DNA from: Thalassovita mangrovi | Lineage (GTDB): Bacteria > Pseudomonadota > Alphaproteobacteria > Rhodobacterales > Rhodobacteraceae | Reading direction: 5' to 3' | Length of the DNA stretch: 64,000 nucleotides | Assembly: GCF_009857745.1 (NCBI RefSeq) | Contig: NZ_WWEN01000002.1 | Location: forward strand, 62,001 to 126,000 | In this document: positions 52,127 to 60,483 of the stretch, piece after piece | Numbering within the stretch: position 1 is the stretch's first letter | How the letters are laid out: each line of letters begins with the position of its first letter | Program-made: the position numbers and the translations under genes | Notes under the pieces: generated by a model | Databases searched by the model: none | Told to the model about the DNA's origin: nothing | The model's input: only the letters and a program-made list of their open reading frames with translations

Positions 52127-53710
52127 ATGCAAGACAGCGACTCCAGTGCCGGGGAACGGCATCACATCGTCGGCGGCGGCATCGCCGGGCTGGCCGCGGC
52201 GGTGTTCCTGATCCGCGACGCGGGCGTGCCGGGGCCGCAGATCAGTATTTACGAACAGCTGCCGGTGCTGGGCGGATCGCTTGACGGTTCCGGCGACGGC
52301 GAGGCCGGTTACCTGGCGCGCGGCGGCCGAATGTTCGAAAAGCATTTCGCCTGCACCTTCGACCTGCTGGGCAGTATCCCCTCGGCCGACGATCCAAACG
52401 TATCGGTCAAACAGGACATCATGGATTTCAATAAAATAGTGCCGGGGTCGTCCAACTGCCGGCTGGTGCGCGACGGCAAACCGGCCGAAGACCGCTATGA
52501 CCTGACCCTGACGGCGCAGGACATCGTGGATATCAACCGGCTGATCCTGCACTCCGAACACGGGCTGGACGGCCAGACCATCGAGGATTGGTTCAAGCCC
52601 TCCTTCCTCGACAGCAATTTCTGGCTGATGTGGTCGACGATGTTTTCCTTCCAGCCCTGGCATTCACTGATCGAAATGCGCCGTTACCTGCGCCGGTTCA
52701 TCCACCTGTTTCCCGGCTTCACCCGCATCGCCGGCATCCTGCGCACCCGCTATAACCAATACGATTCACTGATCGCGCCGATCGTGGTCTGGCTGCGCGA
52801 ACGCGGCGTCGACTTCGACACCGGGGGCGCCGTGACCGACCTGAGCATCGAGGGCGACAGCACCGCCCGCCGGATCACCGCGCTGATCCTGTCGGATGGC
52901 GAAACCGTGCCGCTTCAGGCGCAGGACCGCGCCTATGTCACGCTGGGATCGATGACCGACGGCTCGGTGCTGGGCGACATGGACACGGCCCCGCCGCTCA
53001 ATGATGCCGAAGGCGGCGCCTGGCGGCTGTGGCGCAAACTGGCCGCCGCGCATGACGGCTTCGGCCGGCCCGAGGCCTTCTGCGGCGACACCGAAAAAAC
53101 CGCCTGGCATTCCTTCACCGCGACGCTGGAAGGCCCCGGTTTCTTCGAATTCATGGAAGATTTCACCGGCAACCGCACCGGCACCGGCGGGCTCGTCACC
53201 TTCGCCGACTCGGGCTGGACCCTGTCCATCGTGCTGTTCCACCAGCCGCATTTCCGCACTCAGAAACCGGGGCTCTACACGCTCTGGGGCTACGGGCTGC
53301 GCGGCGACCGGCCGGGCGATTTCGTAGACAAACCGATGTGGCAGGCGACGGGACGCGAGATCCTGACCGAACTGAGCGGCCAGCTGCGCCTGAACGACCA
53401 ACAGAAAGCCTGGTTCGACACCGCCAGGGTAATCCCCTGCCGCATGCCCTTCATCACCAGCCAGTTCATGCCGCGCAGCCCCGGCGACCGGCCGAAACAG
53501 CGCCCACAAGGGGCGCAGAACTTCGCGCTGCTTGGCCAGTTCGTCGAACTGCCGCGCGATTGCGTCTTCACGGTGGAATATTCGGTGCGCTCGGCGCGGC
53601 AGGCGGTGTCCGACCTCACCGGCCGCAGCGCCCCGCCGCCCCCGGTGGCCCGCACCGATCGCGACCCGCTGGTGCTGATGCGCGCCGCCAAGGTGCTGAT
53701 GGGCGGCTGA
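52127..53710 (+). CDS. Oleate hydratase (MCRA family), variant active site
   Basis: 527-aa FAD protein that adds water to the cis-9 double bond of oleate and similar fatty acids, giving 10-hydroxy acids. FAD motif IVGGGIAGLAAAVFLIRDAG, SSNCRLVRDG, FEPWHSxxEMRRY-type block (FSFQPWHSLIEMRRYLRRFI), YNQYDSLIAPI, and the C-terminal FVELPRDCVFTVEYSVRSAR are typical. Unusual: the glycine-rich loop reads RGGRMFEKH, so Met69 replaces the Glu of well-studied enzymes (RGGRE). Start with GGGAGGA upstream at 52127. Monocistronic; the repeat copy B lies just after it. Confidence 0.9.
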   Translation: MQDSDSSAGERHHIVGGGIAGLAAAVFLIRDAGVPGPQISIYEQLPVLGGSLDGSGDGEAGYLARGGRMFEKHFACTFDLLGSIPSADDPNVSVKQDIMDFNKIVPGSSNCRLVRDGKPAEDRYDLTLTAQDIVDINRLILHSEHGLDGQTIEDWFKPSFLDSNFWLMWSTMFSFQPWHSLIEMRRYLRRFIHLFPGFTRIAGILRTRYNQYDSLIAPIVVWLRERGVDFDTGGAVTDLSIEGDSTARRITALILSDGETVPLQAQDRAYVTLGSMTDGSVLGDMDTAPPLNDAEGGAWRLWRKLAAAHDGFGRPEAFCGDTEKTAWHSFTATLEGPGFFEFMEDFTGNRTGTGGLVTFADSGWTLSIVLFHQPHFRTQKPGLYTLWGYGLRGDRPGDFVDKPMWQATGREILTELSGQLRLNDQQKAWFDTARVIPCRMPFITSQFMPRSPGDRPKQRPQGAQNFALLGQFVELPRDCVFTVEYSVRSARQAVSDLTGRSAPPPPVARTDRDPLVLMRAAKVLMGG

Positions 53711-53722
53711 AACCGCCGCCCG

Positions 53723-53785
53723 CTTCTTCTGTTAAAAAATATCCTGGGGTGAATTGGCCCTTGGGCCAAGAGGGGCAAAGCCCCT
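53723..53785 (-). repeat. Intergenic repeat, copy B
   Basis: Conserved tail in minus orientation (53723-53749, CTTCTTCTGTT then a run of A and ATATCCTGGGG on the plus strand), followed by two perfect hairpins: TTGGCCC/GGGCCAA (53754-53769) and AGGGGC/GCCCCT (53771-53785). Lies between converging genes. Confidence 0.72.
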
Positions 53786-53802
53786 CCACTACCCGATAGG
53801 CG

Positions 53803-54468
53803 TCACAGCCCCAGCTTGTCGCGCATGAAGGCCAGCGCCACCGACAAGCCGTCGGGCGCGATGCCGTGGGCGGTGCCCTTCATGATATGGGCGTAAACGT
53901 CCTCGAACCCCGCCTGCTGCAGCGCCTCGGCTGCCTCGGGCAGCGATTGCACCGGCACCACATCGTCCTGATCGCCATGGACCAGCAGCACGGGCGGTTT
54001 CGACACCGCCTCGTCGGCCAGAAGTTCCGGCGACAGCAGCCGGCCGGAAAACGCCACGATCCCCGCCACCTCGTCTTCGCGCCGCGGCGCCACGTGCAGC
54101 GACATCATGGTGCCCTGCGAGAACCCGAACAGAACCATCTGTTCCGGCAGCAGGTCCTCGTCGATCAGCACCGCGTCCAGAAACGCGTTCAGGTCCTGGG
54201 CGGCCTGCACCATGCCGCGTTCGGCCTCTTCCTCGGACGACCCGTCGATCCAGGGGATCGGGAACCACTGGTATCCGAACGGCGCCCCGGCGCAGTTTTC
54301 CGGCGCGTCGGGCGCGATGAACAGCGTATCGGGCAGGTGATCCGACAGCGGATCGGCCAGCCCCAGCAGGTCCGCCCCGTTGGCGCCATAGCCGTGTAGA
54401 AACACCACGACAGAGCGCGTCTCACCCGATTTGGGCTCTTTCCGCCCTGCCTGCAAAACCCGTGTCAT
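53803..54468 (-). CDS. Carboxylesterase/phospholipase, alpha/beta hydrolase 2 family
   Basis: 221-aa cytoplasmic esterase. FLHGYGANGADLLGLADPL, nucleophile in GFSQGTMMSLH, acid in HGDQDDVVP and His in TAHGIAPDG complete a Ser-Asp-His triad; family members act on short acyl or lysophospholipid esters. The start is ATG at 54468, overlapping the stop of the DNA glycosylase gene by 4 nt (ATGA). It is the last of four coupled genes: cbiD, cobK, glycosylase, esterase. No reason for the coupling is evident. Confidence 0.9.
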   Translation of the reverse strand: MTRVLQAGRKEPKSGETRSVVVFLHGYGANGADLLGLADPLSDHLPDTLFIAPDAPENCAGAPFGYQWFPIPWIDGSSEEEAERGMVQAAQDLNAFLDAVLIDEDLLPEQMVLFGFSQGTMMSLHVAPRREDEVAGIVAFSGRLLSPELLADEAVSKPPVLLVHGDQDDVVPVQSLPEAAEALQQAGFEDVYAHIMKGTAHGIAPDGLSVALAFMRDKLGL

Positions 54469-55094
54469 CTGATCCCTTCCCTGTCCTTTGCCACATGGTA
54501 ATAGGCCCAGAGCTGCCGCGCCGCAACCGCGCGCCACGGGCTCCAGCGTTCGGCCATTTGCCGCAGGGCGCGTTCCTTGGGCCTCTCGTCCAATCCATAG
54601 AGGATGCGCGCCGCTTCCTGCAGCGCCAAATCGCCCGGCGCGAACACATCCGCGCGGCCCAGCGAAAACATCGCGTAGATTTCCGCCGTCCACACCCCGA
54701 TGCCCGTCACGGCGGTCAGCACCTCGATCACTTCCTCGTTCGGCGCGGCGCGCAGCGCGTCGTAGTCGATCCCCGCCTCGGCCAGCGCCAGCGCGTAGCG
54801 CGCTTTCTGTCGGCTCAGCCCGACCTCGCGCAATTGCTCGGGCGTGTTGGCGGCGATGGCATCCGCGCTCAGCAGCCCGGCCTCTTCCAGCCGCCGCCAG
54901 ATCGCATTGGCCGAAGCGACGCTGACCTGTTGCGACACGATGGCGCTCAGCAATTGGGTGAACCCGTCGGGTTTGCGGCGCAGCGGCAGCGGCCCGGTGG
55001 CGGCATGGGCCTCGGCCATTTTCGGATCATTGGCGCAGAGCCATTCGATCCCTTCGGCGACGCAGGCCTCGGTTTCGATAATCCGTCCGGTCAT
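54465..55094 (-). CDS. DNA-3-methyladenine glycosylase II (AlkA-like)
   Basis: 209-aa base-excision enzyme of the helix-hairpin-helix/GPD superfamily, removing alkylated purines. The HhH LTAVTGIGVWTAEIYAMFSL is followed by the catalytic Asp in FAPGDLALQEAARIL. QLLSAIVSQQVSVASANAIW is the other typical helix pair. It lacks the N-terminal ROS-like domain of E. coli AlkA, as in many short bacterial homologues. Coupled by 4-nt overlaps to cobK upstream and to the esterase downstream. Confidence 0.92.
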   Translation of the reverse strand: MTGRIIETEACVAEGIEWLCANDPKMAEAHAATGPLPLRRKPDGFTQLLSAIVSQQVSVASANAIWRRLEEAGLLSADAIAANTPEQLREVGLSRQKARYALALAEAGIDYDALRAAPNEEVIEVLTAVTGIGVWTAEIYAMFSLGRADVFAPGDLALQEAARILYGLDERPKERALRQMAERWSPWRAVAARQLWAYYHVAKDREGIR

Positions 55095-55819
55095 AAGTTA
55101 TCCACCCAATTCAAAGCCTCGTCCACCATCGCCACTTTCGGCCCGTCCGGTTGCGGCGGCCGGTCGATCATCAGCACCGGGATGCCCAGCTCCCGCGACG
55201 CGAGGAGCTTTGCGTAAGACCCCGTTCCACCTGCATTTTTTGCCACAACGAAATCCACACTCAGCTCCGCCAGAAGCGCCCTTTCATCCTCCAGCCGATA
55301 CGGCGGCCGTGCCACCAGATACCGCCCCTTCGGCAAGGGAAACGGCCCCGGTTGCGGATCGACCACACGCAGGGTCACGTCGCAATCCGAAAGCTGCGCA
55401 AACCGATCCAGCGATTTGCGCCCGGTGGCCAGGAACACCCGCGACCCGGCGGGAATCAGGCTTGCCGCCTCCGCCTCGTCCGCCACGTGCCGCCAATCGT
55501 CGCCCGGCCCGACTTCCCACGCGGGGCGCAGAAACTGGCAATAAGGCAGCCCCCGGTCCCGCGCCACCTGCGCCGTGCGATGGCTGATCTTGGCCGCAAA
55601 AGGATGGGTCGCGTCGAGGATCGCTGTTATGTTTTCCCGCTCCAGAAAGGTTTCGAACCCTTCACGCCCGCCGAACCCGCCAATCCGGGTCGGGATCGCC
55701 AGGGCTTCCGGCGTCCGGGTTTCGCCCGCAAGCGACGCGATGGCCGTCACGCCCCGCTCGGCCAGCCCCCGCGCCACCTGACGCGCCTCAAAGGTTCCGG
55801 CCAGCAGCAAAAGCGTCAT
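55091..55819 (-). CDS. cobK: Precorrin-6A reductase
   Basis: 242-aa NADPH-dependent enzyme of cobalamin synthesis reducing precorrin-6A (or cobalt-precorrin-6A, as CbiJ) to 6B. Marks: LLLAGTFEARQVARGLAERG with the N-terminal nucleotide fold, ILDATHPFAAKISHR, FLATGRKSLDRFA and the C-terminal FVVAKNAGGTGSYAKLLASR. Coupled by 4-nt overlaps to cbiD upstream and the glycosylase downstream. Confidence 0.95.
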   Translation of the reverse strand: MTLLLLAGTFEARQVARGLAERGVTAIASLAGETRTPEALAIPTRIGGFGGREGFETFLERENITAILDATHPFAAKISHRTAQVARDRGLPYCQFLRPAWEVGPGDDWRHVADEAEAASLIPAGSRVFLATGRKSLDRFAQLSDCDVTLRVVDPQPGPFPLPKGRYLVARPPYRLEDERALLAELSVDFVVAKNAGGTGSYAKLLASRELGIPVLMIDRPPQPDGPKVAMVDEALNWVDNL

Positions 55820-56865
55820 GCCGCCCCCGCCCGGGCCAGGATCGCGCCACCGCGATCGATCACCACGATATCGGCCACAACGCTGTCGGGCAGCATGCCC
55901 CGCACCTGTTCCAACGCCTTTTTTGACACTTGACTAGCCAAACCTTCCCCTGCGATTTCATAGGCTTGCAACGCGGTATTACAGCCCTTCAGCCGCACAT
56001 CGCCCATCCACTCGGCCAGCAGATCGAAATCCACCTGGCTGCGCCCCGAATGCAGATCGCGCGCGCCCTGTGCCAGCTTGGTCAGCTTGCCGATGCCGCC
56101 GCCCACGGTCACCCGCTCGACCGGGTGGCGGGCGATGTATTTCAGCATCCCGCCCGCGAAATCGCCCATGTCCAGCATCGCCCCGTCGGGCAAGCCATAA
56201 AGCCCCTGCACCACCCGTTCCGAGGTCGCCCCGGTGCAGCCCGCCACATGGGTCAAACCCTCGGCCCGCGCCACGTCCACCCCGCGATGGATCGAGGCGA
56301 TCCAGGCCGCGCAGGAAAACGGCCGCACGATGCCGGTGGTGCCCAGGATCGACAGCCCACCCTTGATCCCCAGGCGCGGGTTCCAGGTCTTCTGCGCCAG
56401 CTTTTCGCCGCCGGGCACCGACACGGTGATGCGGATGTCGGGCGCCTGGCCCAGCCGTTTCGCCATCAGCTCAACCGTCTGCGCCATCATCTGGCGCGGC
56501 ACCGGGTTGATCGCGGGCTCGCCCGGCGGGATCGGAAGGCCGGGCTTGGTCACCGTACCCACGCCCTCGCCGGCAGCGAACACCACCCCGCCATCTGAGG
56601 CCTCGACCCGCGCTCGGATCAGCGCGCAATGGGTCACGTCCGGATCGTCGCCCGCATCCTTGATCACCGCGGCCTCGGCCCAGCTCGCGCCCTGCGCCGC
56701 CTCGGCGATGGCAAATTCGGGGCGTTCGCCGCGCGGCAGGGTGATCCGCACCTTGTCCGGCCGCCCCTCGCCCCACAGCATCATCAGCGCCGCGCGCGTC
56801 GCGGCGGTGGCGCAGGCGCCCGTGGTCCAGCCACGGCGCAGTTCCTTTTGGGGTTTCCGGCTCAT
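55816..56865 (-). CDS. cbiD: Cobalt-precorrin-5B C1-methyltransferase
   Basis: 349-aa enzyme that methylates C1 of the corrin ring with SAM. LRRGWTTGACATAATRAA at the N-terminus, the GIVRPFSCAAWIASI region, and GFAGGMLKYIARHPVERVTV-like GDFAGGMLKYIARHP are diagnostic. CbiD belongs to the early-cobalt (anaerobic-type) route, where CobF is used in the aerobic one, but mixed sets occur in alphaproteobacteria. The start is the ATG at 56865; the frame is open far upstream but that part is antisense to cobA. First gene of the four-gene unit, divergent from cobA with an 87-nt spacer. Confidence 0.95.
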   Translation of the reverse strand: MSRKPQKELRRGWTTGACATAATRAALMMLWGEGRPDKVRITLPRGERPEFAIAEAAQGASWAEAAVIKDAGDDPDVTHCALIRARVEASDGGVVFAAGEGVGTVTKPGLPIPPGEPAINPVPRQMMAQTVELMAKRLGQAPDIRITVSVPGGEKLAQKTWNPRLGIKGGLSILGTTGIVRPFSCAAWIASIHRGVDVARAEGLTHVAGCTGATSERVVQGLYGLPDGAMLDMGDFAGGMLKYIARHPVERVTVGGGIGKLTKLAQGARDLHSGRSQVDFDLLAEWMGDVRLKGCNTALQAYEIAGEGLASQVSKKALEQVRGMLPDSVVADIVVIDRGGAILARAGAA

Positions 56866-56952
56866 CGCCGCGAATATAGGCGCCGCGCGCGGCCGCGCCA
56901 ATATGTCGTTTCCAGACTTCAACGCGCGGACGAAGCGCGGCATAAGGAGGTC

Positions 56953-57804
56953 ATGACAGACTCGCTCCCCCTTCCCGCCGGCACTTGGCCCACTCTCGAA
57001 CCCGGCTGGGTCTGGCTTTGCGGTGCCGGCCCCGGCGATCCCGGGCTGCTGACGCTGCACGCGATCAACGGTCTGCGGCAGGCCGACGTAGTGATCTACG
57101 ACGCGCTGGTGCAAAAGGCGATCCTCGACTGGGCGCCGCAGGCGGAACATATCTATGCCGGCAAGCGTGGCGGCAAGCCGTCGGCGAAGCAGCGCGATAT
57201 TTCGCTGCGGCTGGTCGATCTGGCGCGCGAGGGCAAGAAGGTGCTGCGTCTGAAGGGCGGCGATCCCTTCGTGTTCGGCCGCGGCGGCGAAGAGGCACAG
57301 ACGCTCATCCAGCACGGCGTGCCGGTGCGGATCATCCCCGGCATCAGCGCCGGGATCGGCGGTCTGGCCTATGCCGGTATCCCGGTGACCCATCGCGACG
57401 TGAACCAGTCGGTGACCTTCGTCACCGGCCATGACCAGACCGGCGAAACGCCATCCTCGCTGAACTGGAAGGCGATCGCCGAGGGCGCCCAGGTGCTGGT
57501 GATCTACATGGGCATGAAACATGTGGAACGGATCGCAAATGCGCTGCTGGACGCGGGCCGGCCTGCGGATGAACCCTGCGCGGTGGTCTGTTCGGCCACG
57601 ACCCCGGACCAGCAGGTGCTGGAAACCACACTGGGCCGTATGGCGGCGGATATCGAAGGCAGCAATCTGGAGCCGCCCGCGATCCTCTGCGTCGGGCGGT
57701 CGGTGCTGATGCGGCAGGTGCTGGACTGGCAGGCGCTGATGCAGGGCGCGCGACCGCGCAACCTCGATCCGCTGGGCCGCGGCCGCCCGGCCGAAAACGC
57801 GTGA
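56953..57804 (+). CDS. cobA: Uroporphyrinogen-III C-methyltransferase
   Basis: 283-aa SAM-dependent enzyme making precorrin-2, the branch to cobalamin and siroheme. VWLCGAGPGDPGLLTLHAIN (SAM site), VLRLKGGDPFVFGRGGEEAQ, GIPVTHRDVNQSVTFVTGH and YMGMKHVERIANALL are all typical. The start at 56953 follows AAGGAGG very closely (2 nt); no better in-frame start is visible. It overlaps cobB by 4 nt. The N-terminus has about 15 extra residues before the first strand. Confidence 0.95.
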   Translation: MTDSLPLPAGTWPTLEPGWVWLCGAGPGDPGLLTLHAINGLRQADVVIYDALVQKAILDWAPQAEHIYAGKRGGKPSAKQRDISLRLVDLAREGKKVLRLKGGDPFVFGRGGEEAQTLIQHGVPVRIIPGISAGIGGLAYAGIPVTHRDVNQSVTFVTGHDQTGETPSSLNWKAIAEGAQVLVIYMGMKHVERIANALLDAGRPADEPCAVVCSATTPDQQVLETTLGRMAADIEGSNLEPPAILCVGRSVLMRQVLDWQALMQGARPRNLDPLGRGRPAENA

Positions 57805-59069
57805 TCGGGCTGATCCTCGCCGCGCCGTCCTCCGGGGCGGGCAAGACCACGGTGACGCTGGCGCTGCTGCGGCTGTTGTCCCGCGAAGGGATCAGCGTCA
57901 GGGGCGCCAAATCCGGCCCCGATTACATCGACCCGCGCTTTCACGAAGCCGCCTGCGGCGCGCCCTGCCTGAACCTCGACGCCTGGGCGATGATGCCCGA
58001 CCGGATCAGGGCGCTGGCGGCGGGCGAAGGCACATTGCTGATCGAGGGCGCGATGGGCCTGTTCGACGGCGCGCCGCCCGACGGCAAGGGGGCGGTCGCC
58101 GATCTCGCCCGCATCCTGGACCTGCCCGTGATCCTGGTGGTCGACGCAGGGCGCATGGCGCAATCGGTGGCGCCGCTGGTCGCGGGGTTTGCTGCCCATG
58201 ACCCGCAGGTGCACCTCGCGGGCGTGATCCTGAACAACGTCGGCAGCGAGAGGCACGAAACGATGCTGCGCCGTGCGCTGGCGCCGCTGAACCTGCCGGT
58301 GCTGGCAGCGTTGCGGCGCGATCCCGCCCTTGCCATGCCGTCGCGTCACCTCGGGCTGGTGCAGGCCGGGGAACGCAGCGATCTCGACGCCTTTCTCGAC
58401 CGCGCCGCCGATGCGCTGGCCGAAACCCTCGACCGCGACGCCCTGCTGACGCTCGCCCGCCCCTTGCCTGCGGCGACGGGGCAAACTCGCCTGCCGCCCC
58501 CGGCGCAGGTGATCGCCATCGCCCGCGACCGCGCCTTCGCCTTTTCCTACCCGCATCTGCTAGCCGATTGGCGCGCGCAGGGGGCGGAGCTGAGGTTCTT
58601 CTCGCCGCTGGCCGACGATCCGGTGCCCGAGGCCGATTTCGTCTATCTGCCCGGCGGCTATCCCGAGCTTCACGCAGGCCGCCTGGCCGGCAATCACACC
58701 TTCATCAAAAGCCTGCAAAGTGCCGCGCAACATTCTGATATATACGGGGAATGCGGCGGATACATGATCCTCGGGCAGGGCCTGACCGATGCCGAGGGCC
58801 AGCGCCACGAAATGGCCGGGCTGCTGCCGCTGGAAACCTCCTTCGCCACCCGCAAACTGCACCTGGGTTATCGCCGCCTGACCCCGCTCGGCGGTCCCTT
58901 CGCCATGCCCCTGACAGCCCATGAATTCCACTATGCCACCACGCTCAAGGCGGACGGCCCGCCGCTGTTCGCCGCCCATGATGCCGAAGGACAGGCCCTG
59001 CCCGACATGGGGCTCCGCCTGAACCGGGTCAGCGGCTCCTTCGCCCATGTCATCGACCGCGCGCCCTGA
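57801..59069 (+). CDS. cobB: Cobyrinic acid a,c-diamide synthase
   Basis: 422-aa ATP- and glutamine-dependent amidase adding two amide groups to (hydrogeno)cobyrinate. The N-terminal P-loop APSSGAGKTTVTLALLRLL and GAKSGPDYIDPRFH give the synthetase domain; the C-terminal glutaminase-type domain has YGECGGYMILGQGL with the catalytic Cys and FHYATTL with the His region. Starts with GTG inside the cobA stop (GTGA). Ends before repeat copy C. Not to be confused with the sirtuin also called CobB. Confidence 0.95.
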   Translation: MIGLILAAPSSGAGKTTVTLALLRLLSREGISVRGAKSGPDYIDPRFHEAACGAPCLNLDAWAMMPDRIRALAAGEGTLLIEGAMGLFDGAPPDGKGAVADLARILDLPVILVVDAGRMAQSVAPLVAGFAAHDPQVHLAGVILNNVGSERHETMLRRALAPLNLPVLAALRRDPALAMPSRHLGLVQAGERSDLDAFLDRAADALAETLDRDALLTLARPLPAATGQTRLPPPAQVIAIARDRAFAFSYPHLLADWRAQGAELRFFSPLADDPVPEADFVYLPGGYPELHAGRLAGNHTFIKSLQSAAQHSDIYGECGGYMILGQGLTDAEGQRHEMAGLLPLETSFATRKLHLGYRRLTPLGGPFAMPLTAHEFHYATTLKADGPPLFAAHDAEGQALPDMGLRLNRVSGSFAHVIDRAP

Positions 59070-59074
59070 CCCCG

Positions 59075-59120
59075 CTTCTTCTGTTCACAAATATCCCGGG
59101 GGTTCGGGGGCTGGCCCCCG
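59075..59120 (-). repeat. Intergenic repeat, copy C
   Basis: Conserved tail in minus orientation (59075-59102: CTTCTTCTGTTCACAAATAT then CCCGGGGG on the plus strand), followed by a perfect 7-bp hairpin CGGGGGC-TG-GCCCCCG (59105-59120). Between cobB and an MFS gene. Confidence 0.72.
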
Positions 59121-59180
59121 ATTGTTCCCGTCACAATTCCCGCCTTGCGCCAGCCGGGACAAGGCTCTAGCAATCCTCAC

Positions 59181-60398
59181 ATGACCCAAGCTGAATATGT
59201 CTCCGACGATCGCCGCGCCCGGCGCAACGTGATCATCCTGGTGCTGGCCCAGGCCATTCTGGGCGCGCAGATGCCGATGATCTTCACCATCGGCGGGCTG
59301 GCCGGACAGGCGCTGGCCACCAACCTGTGTTTCGCCACCTTGCCGATTTCGCTGATCGTGCTGGGCAGCATGGCAGCGGCGACGCCGATTTCGCATATCA
59401 TGCAGAAATACGGCCGCCGCTCCGGGTTCTTCATCGGCACCGCCGCCGGGGCGATCGGCGGCGCGGTGGGGGCTTACGGGCTTTATACCGCTTCTTTCCC
59501 GGTCTACCTGCTGGGCAGCCTGATCACCGGCATCTACATGTCGGCGCAGGGGTTTTACCGCTTCGCCGCCGCCGATACCGCCAGCGACGCGTTCCGGCCC
59601 AAGGCGATTTCCTACGTGATGGCGGGCGGTCTGGCCTCGGCCATCATCGGGCCGCAGCTGGTGAAAGTCACCGCCGACGCGATGGTGGTGCCCTTCATGG
59701 GGACCTACCTGGCGGTGATCGGAGTGAATGTCATCGGGTCGTTCCTGTTCGTGCTGCTTGAAATCCCCAAACCCGTCGCCGCCCACCCCGACGCGCCGCG
59801 CGGGCGGACCCGCTGGGAACTGATCACCACCCCGCGCATCGCGGTGGCGGTGATCTGCGCCATGGTGTCCTATGCGCTGATGAACCTGGTGATGACCTCC
59901 ACGCCGCTGGCGGTGGTCGGCTGCGGCTTCGAGAAGAACACCGCCGCCGACGTGGTCAGCGCCCACGTGCTGGCGATGTACATCCCGAGCTTCTTCACCG
60001 GCCACCTGATCGCCCGCTTCGGGGTGGAAAAGGTCGTCGCCATAGGGCTGGTCATCCTGGCCGGTGCCGGGGCTGTGGCGCTGCAGGGCGTGGATCTGGA
60101 AAACTTCTTCGTCGCGCTGATCCTGCTGGGTGTGGGATGGAATTTCGGCTTCATCGGTGCCACCACCATGCTGGCGGGGGCGCATGAGCCGGAAGAGCGC
60201 GGCAAGATGCAGGGGCTGAACGACCTGCTGGTCTTCGGCGGCGTGACCACGGCCTCGCTGGCCTCGGGCGGGCTGATGAACTGTTCGGGCGGCACCGCGC
60301 AGGCGGGCTGGACAAGCGTCAACCTGGCGATGGCGCCGTTCCTGATGCTGGCAGGCGGTGCGCTGATCTGGCTGATGTTCCAGCCGAAGGATGAGTGA
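59181..60398 (+). CDS. MFS transporter
   Basis: 405-aa major facilitator with about 12 helices. NVIILVLAQAILGAQMPMIF, LGSMAAATPISHIMQKYGRR (motif A region) and the second half SGHLIARFGVEKV-type loop (FFTGHLIARFGVEKVVAIGL) are recognisable. Substrate unknown. The start at 59181 (MTQAEYVSDD) has no strong ribosome site; a 12-codon extension is possible. It follows the cob genes on the same strand beyond a repeat; a role in cobalt or corrinoid transport cannot be claimed. Confidence 0.86.
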   Translation: MTQAEYVSDDRRARRNVIILVLAQAILGAQMPMIFTIGGLAGQALATNLCFATLPISLIVLGSMAAATPISHIMQKYGRRSGFFIGTAAGAIGGAVGAYGLYTASFPVYLLGSLITGIYMSAQGFYRFAAADTASDAFRPKAISYVMAGGLASAIIGPQLVKVTADAMVVPFMGTYLAVIGVNVIGSFLFVLLEIPKPVAAHPDAPRGRTRWELITTPRIAVAVICAMVSYALMNLVMTSTPLAVVGCGFEKNTAADVVSAHVLAMYIPSFFTGHLIARFGVEKVVAIGLVILAGAGAVALQGVDLENFFVALILLGVGWNFGFIGATTMLAGAHEPEERGKMQGLNDLLVFGGVTTASLASGGLMNCSGGTAQAGWTSVNLAMAPFLMLAGGALIWLMFQPKDE

Positions 60399-60403
60399 AG
60401 GTT

Positions 60404-60478
60404 GGGGGCGCTGCCCCCGCCGCTGAAAATCCGTTGGATTTTCAACGACTCCCCCGGGATATTTTTGAACAGAAGAAG
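60404..60478 (+). repeat. Intergenic repeat, copy D
   Basis: Perfect hairpin GGGGGC-GCT-GCCCCC (60404-60418), perfect 9-bp hairpin TGAAAATCC-GTT-GGATTTTCA (60424-60444), then the conserved tail CCCCCGGGATATTTTTGAAC and AGAAGAAG (60451-60478). Between converging genes. Confidence 0.75.
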
Positions 60479-60483
60479 CTGGC

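Noticed and set aside
56866-56952. A cobalamin riboswitch between cbiD and cobA
   Set aside because: The 87-nt spacer is too short for the full element and I could not find a B12-box sequence.
56866-57522. An N-terminal extension of cbiD
   Set aside because: The extension lies wholly across cobA on the other strand; CbiD proteins begin near the RRGWTTGACA motif.
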